From positions 1-46,958 of the forward strand of contig CAITIE010000066.1 of NCBI GenBank assembly GCA_903892355.1: a stretch of DNA of 46,958 nt, read 5' to 3'. Positions 1 to 8,420 of this stretch are shown one piece after another (the stretch's first letter is position 1; the number at the start of each line of letters is the position of its first letter). The notes beneath the pieces were generated by a model. The model was given only the letters and a program-made list of their open reading frames with translations, did no database searches and was not told where the DNA came from. A program made the position numbers and the translations under genes. The DNA comes from an uncultured Pirellula sp. Lineage in GTDB: Bacteria > Planctomycetota > Planctomycetia > Pirellulales > Pirellulaceae.

Positions 1-360
1 ATCGCTTTCGAGCGTCCAGTCGCCACTTGCTCACACGCGTGGCTCGGATGCTTGGTTCGCGTAGCGAAGAAGTCGGAGCCCTCAGCGTGAGCGCCGGGTG
101 GAAGCACGTTATCACCGTTCGTAACAATCTTTCGATCATAACTAGCGACGGGGGCTATCGGTTCGAGCGTCCAGTCGCCACTTGCTCACACGCGTGGCTC
201 GGATGTTTGGTTCGCGTAGCGAAGAAGTCGGAGCCCTCAGCGTGAGCGCCGGGTGGAAGCACGTTGGCGCCGCTCGTCACAAAGTTTCGATCATACCTAG
301 CGACGGGGGCTATCGGGTTCGAGCGTCCAGTCGCCACTTGCTCACACGCGTGGCTCGGAT
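1..360. repeat. Direct repeat array, unit ~155-156 bp, about 2.3 copies
   Basis: Units begin with the same block (TCGAGCGTCCAGTCGCCACT) at about positions 8, 163 and 319, giving periods of 155 and 156 bp. The first two copies are nearly identical for the first ~100 bases and then diverge at roughly ten positions, so this is not an assembly duplicate. The third copy breaks off after ~42 bases, just before the stop codon of the transporter gene at 373. The array probably continues leftwards beyond the window. No convincing ORF or RNA gene is visible in it. This stretch holds no other gene. Confidence 0.85.
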
Positions 361-372
361 TCGCTTCGCGCA

Positions 373-1659
373 TTAGTGGGCTGGGGCCGACCCGGAACCA
401 CCAACTGCAGCAGGGCGATCCGATGGTGGCTGGAAGCCGAACAGCAACAACAGCATCGCGACGATCGCCAATGCGGTAGGTACTAGGAAAATACTGAAGT
501 AATCGACAACCTGCTCGGCTCCTTGTCCCTTGGTGAAATAATCCTTCAGATAAATAAATCCAAAGTTCGCGATGACGAGACCGACGCCGAGAATCAACAA
601 GTTAAAGAGGCCTTGCGCACTAGTCCGAATGTCCTTGGGGAATACTTCGTCCACAAAGATATAAAGCGTTGCAAAGAAGAACGCATAGCAGATCCCGTGG
701 AGGACTTGGATGAAGATGATTAGAGCTTGGTAGTCGGAATTTCCAAAGAACGAAAAGGTTGCAAATCGGAGCGCATGGCCGAGGATACCGATGATCATCG
801 TCCACTTCCAACCCAATTTTACCAACACGGTGCCGAGGGCTACCATGGTGACGATTTCGGCGACTTGGCCGATGGTCGTGATAGCCATCGTAATGTTCTC
901 ACTCAATCCGACTGCCTTACTGAGAAAACCATCGATCAAAACAAAGTAACCGTTGTGGATGATCGAATCGAGAAGGGTCACGATGAAAAGGACCAATACG
1001 AACGGGTGCTTGAGCTGTTTGAAGGCCTTGATCCACGCCAAGTTATCAACCGCACCTTCCGCTTTTCGAGGGGGGGTGTGCGGTAATGTCAAGCTAAACG
1101 CAGCCAATGCCAAAGACACGATACCAGCGACGATAAAAATCCATCGCATTTCGGTCACGGTAGCTTGGGCACCCAACAAGAAAATGAAGGGCCACGAGAT
1201 GATGATCCAGCCGATAGTCCCGCCCATCCGAACGAACCCAAACTCCTTCGCAGGGTTTTTAAGGTGAGCAAATGCGAGCGAATTGGTGACCGACAACGTT
1301 GGTACGTAGAACAGTCCGTAAACCAAGAAGCACAAGAAGAACGGCCAGAACGTGGTGCAATAGGCGGTAGCGAACAACGCGATGCCGCCGATGAGGTGGC
1401 TGAACGCGAGGAATTTTTCCGCCGCGAAATTGCGATCGGCAAACTGATTACTAAAAAAGATCCCGACGAGCGACGCGATGCCGAACATGCTTCCCGCCAG
1501 GGATTGCTGCCAGGGTTCAAAGTTCAACCCGGAGGCACCCATGAAGGAAAAGACTTTGACTTGCCAAGCACCCCAAATGGCGATCTCGAGGATCATCATA
1601 ATGAATAGTTTGGTGATGGTGGCGGAATCAGTTTTCGTTGCTGTTACGTCAGTCGACAT
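373..1659 (-). CDS. Nucleoside:H+ symporter-like MFS transporter
   Basis: A 428-residue, very hydrophobic protein with about 12 membrane spans and a short polar N-terminus, as expected for an inner-membrane major facilitator. The opening span (MMILEIAIWGAW), the early loop with NQFADRNFAAEKFLAFSHL, and the PTLSVTNSLAFAHL segment match the nucleoside:proton symporter branch (NupG/XapB type, Nuc_H_symport) that is common in planctomycetes. Members of that branch import nucleosides with protons; the substrate here is not shown by sequence. It starts with ATG at 1659 with no clear Shine-Dalgarno and is transcribed away from the ATP-grasp gene. The stop lies only ~13 bp from the end of the 155-bp repeat array. 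Confidence 0.85.
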   Translation of the reverse strand: MSTDVTATKTDSATITKLFIMMILEIAIWGAWQVKVFSFMGASGLNFEPWQQSLAGSMFGIASLVGIFFSNQFADRNFAAEKFLAFSHLIGGIALFATAYCTTFWPFFLCFLVYGLFYVPTLSVTNSLAFAHLKNPAKEFGFVRMGGTIGWIIISWPFIFLLGAQATVTEMRWIFIVAGIVSLALAAFSLTLPHTPPRKAEGAVDNLAWIKAFKQLKHPFVLVLFIVTLLDSIIHNGYFVLIDGFLSKAVGLSENITMAITTIGQVAEIVTMVALGTVLVKLGWKWTMIIGILGHALRFATFSFFGNSDYQALIIFIQVLHGICYAFFFATLYIFVDEVFPKDIRTSAQGLFNLLILGVGLVIANFGFIYLKDYFTKGQGAEQVVDYFSIFLVPTALAIVAMLLLLFGFQPPSDRPAAVGGSGSAPAH

Positions 1660-1784
1660 GGGTAGGTAGGTCCGTTAACGGTCGAGGGAAGGTGCGAATA
1701 GCTTAGAATCCGCGACGCCATAATCTCGTTGAGTCGGCTCGTGAAATCAAGTCCCCGTAGCGACCTGAAACAGGATTCCCGGTC

Positions 1785-1790
1785 TATAAT
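1785..1790 (+). promoter_or_regulatory. Possible -10 box (TATAAT) upstream of the ATP-grasp/alpha-E gene
   Basis: A perfect TATAAT lies 34 bp before the TTG start at 1824, in the 164-bp gap between two divergent genes. No good -35 hexamer is seen at 16-18 bp spacing, so this is only a candidate promoter. Confidence 0.25.
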
Positions 1791-1823
1791 CGAGCGCAAC
1801 GACTCGTAATCAGGGAACTTACC

Positions 1824-4478
1824 TTGTCCAATCAAGAGAACTACAGCAGGGATGCTGGGCGTGGCGACGCGAAAAACGGCGACGCGAAAAACGGCGATGC
1901 CAAGAACGGCGATGCGAAAAACGGCGATGCCAAGAACGCCGATGCCAAGCATGAAATCGTCTCCAAGTACCGTTGTGCCCCTGGCAGTTTTGATGAACTC
2001 CAGGGTACCGATGGATCCATTCGACCAGGGTATCGAAAACTGCTGGGGCTAGACACTCCCCTCACCGGGCCTGAAATCTATCTCCGTTGGCGGTCTGCCA
2101 AGCAAAATCTGCGAGATAACCCGCCAGCGTCGACGGGTCAATTGATCAAATCGGGAGTCCCTCAAGCGTGGGAATTGGACCCGATCCCGTTCGTAATCTC
2201 GCCGGGCGAATGGTCCGTACTCTCCGACGGACTCAAGCAACGCATGCAGCTGATCGATTTGCTCCTGCGCGATGTCTATGGCCCGCAACGGTTGATCGCC
2301 ACCGGAGTCCTGCCCGATGCGTTGGTGCATGGTGCTCCGAGCTATCTACGACCAGCTCGACATCCAAACGATCCGCCCCCCCGAATGCTCTATTTGTATG
2401 CGGCTCAGATGGCCAAAGCCGCATCGGGGCAATGGTTGGTGATGGCAGACAGAACCCAAGGCCCAAGCGGTTGCGGCCACGCTGTCGAAAATCGATTGGC
2501 CATGTCTCGGATCTTATCCGAGGACTTCCGTTCCTTGCATGTGGAACGGCTAGCAGGCTTTTTTGCTTCATTGCGTCAATCGCTTCATGACGCGTCTCCG
2601 GTCAAGGAAAAGAATACTCGCACTGCGTTGCTCTCGCCTGGTGTCCAGAGCCAAACCTACTTCGAGGATGCATACCTCGCGAGGTACTTGGGCTATACGT
2701 TGACGCAAACAGCCGACCTCACTGTACGTGGTGGCTGCGTTTATCTGAAGACATTGGGCGGCCTTTTACGGATCGATAGCATCCTGAGACGGATGGCCGA
2801 TACCAAATGCGATCCCTTGGAAATCGATCCGACGCTTGGAGAAGGGATCCCCGGTCTGACGCTCTCATCGCGTCAAAACAAAGTCTTGCTCGCAAACGGC
2901 ATCGGCACTGGATGGGCTGAAAGCCCCGCTGTCACCGCGCTACTGCCACGGATCTGCCGCGCGATTCTCGGTGAGCCGCTGAAGCTCGAAAACTCGCCCA
3001 TGTGGTGGTGCGGCGATCCGCATAGCATGCAGTATGTCATCGATAACCTGGACAGTTTGATCCTACGAGATTCCTTCGTTCGGCACTCAGCGAATCAGAT
3101 TGTCGGCCGCGAACTCAGCGGTAACGACCGAGAGAAATTGATCGCCAGCATTCGCCAGCAACCTTGGCTCTATGTCGCGATGCAACCACCCAACTACAGC
3201 CACGTGCCTACCTGGGTCCACAACCATATGGTGGCTTGGCCAGCGGCACTCAGGTTCTTTGCGTGTGCCAAGGGTGACCGTATCGATGTGATGCCCGGTG
3301 GCGTCGCACGCGTTGCCGATTCTCCAGCGAACCTCGACGAAAGCTTGGCCTCCGGATTGATGAGTAAGGACGTTTGGGTCCTGAGCAATGGCCCGGTCAA
3401 GCCGGTTACGCTGTTGTCGTCGGGCAAGCAGTCGGTGGAGCTCAAGCGTTCCGCAATGGACTTGCCAAGTCGCGTTGCTGAACATCTGTTCTGGCTTGGT
3501 CGTTTTGCGGAGCGTGCCGAGTTCATGACGCGTCATGCGCGATACTGCACCAACCAACTCACCTCGGAAATTTCGTCGGATGTGTTGGCAGCCCACTGGC
3601 AAGTCGTCCGATCGCTCGCTGAAAGCACCGCGATGGAACCCGAGCCAGCGAGTGAATCTGCGGAGACCGCCAACTCAATCATGCGAAGTGCCGTTCGGGA
3701 TTTTCTTTTCGATCGGAACAAACCTGACGGGATATCAGCGTCCATCTCTGGGCTTATTCGAAATGCAGAGACGATCCGGGATCGATTGAGTTTCGACTCG
3801 TGGCAGATCATCAGCCGATTGGATTACTCCGTATTGATTCCATGGGCGAACCCTCGGGAAAAGATGGGGGATGCCATGCTGATCCTCAATCAGATCATCG
3901 GGCTGCTATCCGCGTTTTCGGGGCTCGCATCCGAGAGCATGACCCGTGGACCAGGATGGCACTTCCTCGACCTGGGACGACGGATCGACCGCGCGCAGAA
4001 TTTGCTGCGACTCATTGAACAGTTGCTGGTTCCAGTCAACAAGAACTCGCGGCAGATGCTTGAGTCGATGCTGGACATCTGCGATAGTTCGATGACGTAC
4101 CGGTACCGATATCTGATGAGCTATGAGATCGGTCCAGTGCTCGATCTGCTCGTGGTCGATCAATCCAATCCCCGCGGGTTAGCGTTCCAATTCATGCAGA
4201 TCGTCGCCCACCTAGACTCGCTCAATGTGGGGGATAAAACCGAGCTCGTCAAACAACGCAAGCGGATGACCGACTGCAGGGCTTCGCTACGTCTGTTCGA
4301 CCCAGACGCTTTAGGGGACGAAGTCTCTATCGACGAACATGGTCGTTCGGAAAGGAAATTGCTCAAGATCAAGCTGCTGGACTACATGACCCAATTGAAC
4401 GATTTGAGCGACTTCGTCTCACGAAGGTTCTTGACCCATACGGCGCTTCACCAGTTGGAAGACATGGTCAATCAGTAA
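1824..4478 (+). CDS. Circularly permuted ATP-grasp / alpha-E domain fusion protein
   Basis: An 884-residue protein. Residues ~45-520 match the circularly permuted type 2 ATP-grasp fold (DUF404/DUF407). Visible motifs are PGYRKLLGL near the start, MADRTQGPSGCGHAVENR (~210-230), RIDSILRRM followed by CDPLEIDP, and MWWCGDP (~395). From ~546 onward (LPSRVAEHLFWLGRFAERAE) it is an alpha-E (DUF403) helical domain. These families are predicted peptide-ligase or amide-forming proteins, usually encoded beside transglutaminase-like genes; none is adjacent here. The start is TTG with a weak AGGGAA 7 bp upstream; no in-frame ATG occurs before the conserved region. Residues 14-43 are a pentapeptide repeat (GDAKN five times, then ADAKH) that is unlikely to belong to the fold. 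The two domains are often separate proteins elsewhere. The family call is firm; the biochemical role is not. Confidence 0.9.
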   Translation: MSNQENYSRDAGRGDAKNGDAKNGDAKNGDAKNGDAKNADAKHEIVSKYRCAPGSFDELQGTDGSIRPGYRKLLGLDTPLTGPEIYLRWRSAKQNLRDNPPASTGQLIKSGVPQAWELDPIPFVISPGEWSVLSDGLKQRMQLIDLLLRDVYGPQRLIATGVLPDALVHGAPSYLRPARHPNDPPPRMLYLYAAQMAKAASGQWLVMADRTQGPSGCGHAVENRLAMSRILSEDFRSLHVERLAGFFASLRQSLHDASPVKEKNTRTALLSPGVQSQTYFEDAYLARYLGYTLTQTADLTVRGGCVYLKTLGGLLRIDSILRRMADTKCDPLEIDPTLGEGIPGLTLSSRQNKVLLANGIGTGWAESPAVTALLPRICRAILGEPLKLENSPMWWCGDPHSMQYVIDNLDSLILRDSFVRHSANQIVGRELSGNDREKLIASIRQQPWLYVAMQPPNYSHVPTWVHNHMVAWPAALRFFACAKGDRIDVMPGGVARVADSPANLDESLASGLMSKDVWVLSNGPVKPVTLLSSGKQSVELKRSAMDLPSRVAEHLFWLGRFAERAEFMTRHARYCTNQLTSEISSDVLAAHWQVVRSLAESTAMEPEPASESAETANSIMRSAVRDFLFDRNKPDGISASISGLIRNAETIRDRLSFDSWQIISRLDYSVLIPWANPREKMGDAMLILNQIIGLLSAFSGLASESMTRGPGWHFLDLGRRIDRAQNLLRLIEQLLVPVNKNSRQMLESMLDICDSSMTYRYRYLMSYEIGPVLDLLVVDQSNPRGLAFQFMQIVAHLDSLNVGDKTELVKQRKRMTDCRASLRLFDPDALGDEVSIDEHGRSERKLLKIKLLDYMTQLNDLSDFVSRRFLTHTALHQLEDMVNQ
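1863..1952 (+). repeat. 15-bp in-frame tandem repeat, about 6 copies
   Basis: Six successive 15-bp units (consensus GGCGATGCGAAAAAC) encode GDAKN five times and then ADAKH. Units differ at wobble positions (GAC/GAT, GCG/GCC, AAA/AAG), so the array is not a fresh slippage product throughout. It lies just after the TTG start of the ATP-grasp/alpha-E gene and adds a charged, flexible N-terminal tail. Confidence 0.9.
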
Positions 4479-4575
4479 CTGATGGTTTTCGTCGTGCTCG
4501 ACTCGCCGGCTGTTTTGTTTTTCTGGGTACCTCGAGTATCTCCGGGGAACCATCGATCAAGATTTGGTCGCATGC

Positions 4576-5694
4576 TCATGGAAAAACCAATTGCCAAACT
4601 TCGGGGGATCGTATCCCCGGTCGCTTCTCCCCACTTGGAATCACCCAGCCCTCTAACCATCGGACACATGGCACGGTAACCCGAGGCGCAGGAATTATCC
4701 CCATGCGTTCCCATGAACCACTCTTGAAATTCAATCGGAGCAACTCGTTCGAAAAACCCTGATGGTCCAACGGCGATTTGCCAACCTGCGAACCGTCATC
4801 TCCTCCTACCACATAAATCCCCGCGGAATCGCTGGGGCATGGCGTTGGTCCAGCAGCAAGAGTTGTAGGCATGTCGGCAGCGCGGCTCCAACCGCGATCG
4901 AGGCTCCATCGATAAACATCATTGAGATAATGCCGTTTCAGCGATCGGTCCTTCCCATCCGAGGTTTCGAGAGATAGCAACTCTACTCCACCGATCACCC
5001 AGAAGGAACCATCTGCAACCGCGCTCATCGCCAACATGCGGCTTGGTCCAGGCATCGGATCGATCGATTCCCAACGGGGTTTTGGATTCGCCAGATCAAG
5101 TCGCCAGGCATTGCTAGTTGCCGCTTGGTCAGCACGATGTTCAATCCCACCACACACGATCCATACATCGCCGAGCATACCTCCGCATGCATTCGTCAAT
5201 GGTACCGGCAGACTCGGGAGTAGTGTCACCGCAACCTTGCCATCAAGCCACTCCATCGCAAACACATCGTCGAACACGCGATCGTGATCGTTCCCTCCTG
5301 CGCAAAGTACGCGATCTCGCCACGTAGCACTGACCCCGTAGGCCATCGGGTGGGGCAGTCGCCCGCCCTCTTTCCAGGGGTTGGTGTTCAAGCTTACCGG
5401 TTCCGATGGCTTAGTCTGACTGCTATCCGATCGATCCTTTGCTTCCTCGAGAACGTAAATCCGATCGTAGTAAACTTTTTTGCCACCTTCCCATGGCTTG
5501 GCGTCAGGAAAGTTTGCCCCTCCAGCAATCAACAGCGCGCCGTGACTGACGCCTGCGATCGGACTAGCGAAACCCTCGCGATCTGGAATGGATGGTTTCT
5601 GCGACCACACCTCCTGCGCGAGTGAAATCGAGACGGCGCCGTTACCCCAAACGAACCAAAGCAAAAAGACGAAGTCTTTTATTCCTCGCGGCAT
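4576..5694 (-). CDS. Cyclically permuted (NanM-like) mutarotase, kelch beta-propeller
   Basis: A 372-residue exported protein. The N-terminus (MPRGIKDFVFLLWFVW, then a cut near SLAQE) is a signal peptide. The mature part has repeated kelch blades with GG turns: LLIAGGANFP, VLCAGGNDHD, WIVCGGIEH, WVIGGVE and YVVGGDDG. The segment GGANFPDAKPWEGGKK is characteristic of the cyclically permuted mutarotase family related to E. coli NanM, which speeds anomer interconversion of N-acetylneuraminate in the periplasm. The frame stays open to 5880, but the start at 5694 gives a clean signal peptide and overlaps the AGE stop (5679) by only 16 bp; 5712 is an alternative. It is the last gene of the PSD1-DUF1501-AGE-mutarotase operon. 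The family is clear; sialic acid as substrate is inferred from the AGE neighbour. Confidence 0.85.
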   Translation of the reverse strand: MPRGIKDFVFLLWFVWGNGAVSISLAQEVWSQKPSIPDREGFASPIAGVSHGALLIAGGANFPDAKPWEGGKKVYYDRIYVLEEAKDRSDSSQTKPSEPVSLNTNPWKEGGRLPHPMAYGVSATWRDRVLCAGGNDHDRVFDDVFAMEWLDGKVAVTLLPSLPVPLTNACGGMLGDVWIVCGGIEHRADQAATSNAWRLDLANPKPRWESIDPMPGPSRMLAMSAVADGSFWVIGGVELLSLETSDGKDRSLKRHYLNDVYRWSLDRGWSRAADMPTTLAAGPTPCPSDSAGIYVVGGDDGSQVGKSPLDHQGFSNELLRLNFKSGSWERMGIIPAPRVTVPCVRWLEGWVIPSGEKRPGIRSPEVWQLVFP

Positions 5695-6899
5695 GCTTCG
5701 TATTCCTCCCATAATTTCCAGCAGTACCATAGCATGCGAGGCAAATGGAAAGGGCCTTTCCACAAACTCCCTTTCAATGTGTTGGAAACACGCCCGTCGC
5801 GGTGAAGATACCCATACCACTCGCCGTGCTCTGGGTCGCCGAAATGCTGAAAACTCCACTGGTGCACTTGCCGATGCCACGACGCGTACTTGGGATCATC
5901 GGTCATGATCGATGCCAGCGACGTTGCGATGATGGCTTCGCAATGGGGCCACCAGAACTTCATGTCGTGCCAGTATTCTTGAACTGGCAATCCATACACA
6001 TCGCGAAAGTAGTAAAGCCCACCATACTCTGAATCCCAGCCCCGTTCCCACATCCAGTCGAGGATCTCAAGACCCATCTCCCGGTATTTAGCATGCCCCC
6101 GACGACGACTTTCATGAAGGATAAACCAAGCGCATTCAATCGCGTGTCCTGGGTTGAGTTGACGCCCATCAAAATGATCCAGTACCTCGCCGTTCGGGCC
6201 GACCGCCTCCATCAAGACTTTAAGATCCGGCTTGAAAAAGTCCCGCTCTACATTCTCAATACACCAATCGATCCATTGGGTGCAGGAGCGTCCATCGATG
6301 ATTAGATCGCCGAGATTTGCACGGAGTTCTTGGGCGGTAGCGATGCAGATCATGAAATGTCCGATCCCCTTCATCGGTCGGGTGTTTGGATCGGTTTTTG
6401 GTGGAATGCTATTCGGGTCGCGAAAGGGGCTTAGAAACGCGTCGAAAAAACGAACCGCCTCGACGGCGTATCGACCATCACCTGTCGCGCGCGCGAGTGC
6501 GGCTCCAGCGATCGCGGCGAATGCCTCGCTATAAAGATAACGCCGCATGCGCAGTGGTTTCCCATCGCGCGTCACCGTGAAGTACAACTTGCCTGATCCA
6601 AACCCCGACGGTGAACCGCCATGGCGCCGCAGAAAATCAAAGGCGCTCTGCGCCGCATCTTTCCACTCCGACTCAGGTGCGACGGTGTTGTAAAGGGTCG
6701 CAAACATCCACGCCGAACGGCCTTGAAACCATATCGATTTATCCGTGTCGACGATCCGACCATCGCGATCGAGCGAAGTGATGAACCCGCCATTCGCTCG
6801 ATCCCATCCGTATCGCAGCCAAAATGGAATCACATCCTCGAGCAGAGTCGATCGGTAGTACGCAGCCCACGATGTTGAAACATTTTCGTTCGGATTCAA
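5679..6899 (-). CDS. N-acylglucosamine 2-epimerase (AGE) family protein
   Basis: A 406-residue cytoplasmic protein with the (alpha/alpha)6-barrel signature of the AGE/renin-binding-protein family, which interconverts N-acetylglucosamine and N-acetylmannosamine; relatives act on mannose or cellobiose. Visible anchors are YYRSTLLEDVIPFWL near residue 15, GHAIECAWFILHES (~248), FWWPHCEAI (~316), WYGYLHRDG (~360) and KGPFHLPRM (~380); the histidines in the second, third and last are the usual active-site positions. The start is TTG at 6899, 16 bp after the DUF1501 stop; no ATG exists before the conserved region. The gene overlaps the mutarotase gene downstream. Together they suggest amino-sugar or sialic-acid catabolism, although no lyase, kinase or deacetylase lies nearby. 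Cellobiose or mannose epimerase activity cannot be excluded. Confidence 0.85.
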   Translation of the reverse strand: MNPNENVSTSWAAYYRSTLLEDVIPFWLRYGWDRANGGFITSLDRDGRIVDTDKSIWFQGRSAWMFATLYNTVAPESEWKDAAQSAFDFLRRHGGSPSGFGSGKLYFTVTRDGKPLRMRRYLYSEAFAAIAGAALARATGDGRYAVEAVRFFDAFLSPFRDPNSIPPKTDPNTRPMKGIGHFMICIATAQELRANLGDLIIDGRSCTQWIDWCIENVERDFFKPDLKVLMEAVGPNGEVLDHFDGRQLNPGHAIECAWFILHESRRRGHAKYREMGLEILDWMWERGWDSEYGGLYYFRDVYGLPVQEYWHDMKFWWPHCEAIIATSLASIMTDDPKYASWHRQVHQWSFQHFGDPEHGEWYGYLHRDGRVSNTLKGSLWKGPFHLPRMLWYCWKLWEEYEACREE

Positions 6900-6915
6900 A
6901 GTTGTCTCGCAGGAT

Positions 6916-8415
6916 CTAACTGACTACAAGTTCTCGAATGACGTTTCCTTCGACATTTGTTAGACGACGTTGTATCCCGTTGTGTTCAAAGGTCAACCGT
7001 TCGTGGTCTAACCCCAATAAGTGCAAAATCGTCGCGTTGAAATCGTAAAGAGGATGGACGTTTTCAACCGCTTTCACACCGAGTTCATCCGTGGCTCCAT
7101 GACTGACACCACGTTTGACCCCGGCGCCCGTCATCCAACATGTGAATCCATCAGGGTTGTGATCGCGTCCCTTCGCTCCTTTTTGAAAGAACGGCATCCT
7201 TCCAAATTCAGTACACCATACCACCAAGGTCTCCTCGAGAAGTCCTCTGGATTTGAGATCTCGAATGAGTGCCGCTGCTGGTTGATCCAGGATCGATGCA
7301 TGGACGTCGTACTGGGCCTTGAGATCGCTATGCCCGTCCCAATTGAGTTTTCCAGCACTCGCATAGGCGCCATTGAACAATTGGACAAATCGGACACCTC
7401 GTTCCACCAACCGTCTCGCTAAAATGCAATTCTTCGCAAAGGCGGCCTTCTCTTTGTTGTTCGTATCGTCGGCACCGTATGCCTTCAAGACATGCTCTGG
7501 TTCTGTACCAAGATCGCTGATCTCTGGGACGCTCAGTTGCATGCGCGCTGCCAACTCATAACTGGCGACCCGAGCTGCCAACTGCACATCCCCGGGATTC
7601 TGCTCCAGATTACGGGCGTGCATTTTCTCAAGGAGCTCTCGAGCAGCACGATTCGCCTCAGGGCTAACTCCGGGCGCCATCAAGTGACGCACCGGATCGA
7701 TCGAGGACATCGTTGTGCCTTGGAATGCTGCGGGGAGAAAACCTGGGCCCCAGTTGTTGGATCCATTCTGCGGTACACCGCGAGGGTCGGGGATCGCCAC
7801 GTAGGCTGGTAAATCGCTGCATTCGCTCCCTAGTGCGTAGGTGACCCATGCGCCGAGGCTCGGAAACCCATCAAGATTGAATCCTGTCGAAAGAAAATTT
7901 TCAGCGGGTCCATGCGTGTTGGATTTGCTAGTCAATGAATGCACAAACGCGATGTCATCGGTCAATTCCGCCAAGTGCGGGATCAAGTCACTGACCCATT
8001 TGCCCGTCTCACCATGCTGTCGAAAACCGTATTGAGGTCTCGCGAGATTCCCCGCGGGACCTTGGAACGTCACCGAAGGCCCACCAGGTAGTGGCTTGTC
8101 ATCCCATTCGATCAATTTGGGCTTATAGTCCCACGTTTCCAATTGGCTCACCGCCCCCGCGCAAAAGATGACGATCACGTTTTTCGCTTTGGCAGGGAAA
8201 TGGGGAGATCGTGGTGCATACGGATTCGCAGGATCGATCTCGTCCGCGACGGCTCTTCCGGTGAGCATGCCATCCCGATTGAGCAAGCTCGTCAGCGCGA
8301 GGGCACTGAGCGCCGACGATGCATCGCCTAGAAAGCGGCGCCGGTCGAGCAGCGGGTTTCGGAATGGGGACGCAAGCCTTCGAAACATGATGGAGGAGTA
8401 CTGGTTTTGGGGCAC
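6916..8415 (-). CDS. DUF1501 protein with Tat signal
   Basis: A 499-residue protein. Near the N-terminus, [18 protein letters not shown] is a twin-arginine export signal. The segment [22 protein letters not shown] and the C-terminal part ([42 protein letters not shown]) are diagnostic of DUF1501, an alkaline-phosphatase/sulfatase-superfamily-like group hugely expanded in planctomycetes. DUF1501 genes are typically paired with DUF1549/DUF1553 genes, as here: the PSD1 stop is 5 bp upstream. Start could be GTG at 8415 or ATG at 8388; the latter gives a tighter Tat leader. The biochemical function of the family is unknown; an exported hydrolytic or binding role is inference. Confidence 0.9.
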   Translation of the reverse strand: MPQNQYSSIMFRRLASPFRNPLLDRRRFLGDASSALSALALTSLLNRDGMLTGRAVADEIDPANPYAPRSPHFPAKAKNVIVIFCAGAVSQLETWDYKPKLIEWDDKPLPGGPSVTFQGPAGNLARPQYGFRQHGETGKWVSDLIPHLAELTDDIAFVHSLTSKSNTHGPAENFLSTGFNLDGFPSLGAWVTYALGSECSDLPAYVAIPDPRGVPQNGSNNWGPGFLPAAFQGTTMSSIDPVRHLMAPGVSPEANRAARELLEKMHARNLEQNPGDVQLAARVASYELAARMQLSVPEISDLGTEPEHVLKAYGADDTNNKEKAAFAKNCILARRLVERGVRFVQLFNGAYASAGKLNWDGHSDLKAQYDVHASILDQPAAALIRDLKSRGLLEETLVVWCTEFGRMPFFQKGAKGRDHNPDGFTCWMTGAGVKRGVSHGATDELGVKAVENVHPLYDFNATILHLLGLDHERLTFEHNGIQRRLTNVEGNVIRELVVS

Positions 8416-8420
8416 GAGTG

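Noticed and set aside
1-360. CRISPR array
   Set aside because: The repeated unit is ~155 bp and conserved through most of its length; there are no short repeats separated by unique spacers and no cas genes.
4500-4525. Rho-independent terminator after the ATP-grasp/alpha-E gene
   Set aside because: A T-rich run (TGTTTTGTTTTT) follows GCCGGC, but the palindrome has no loop and no longer stem could be drawn.
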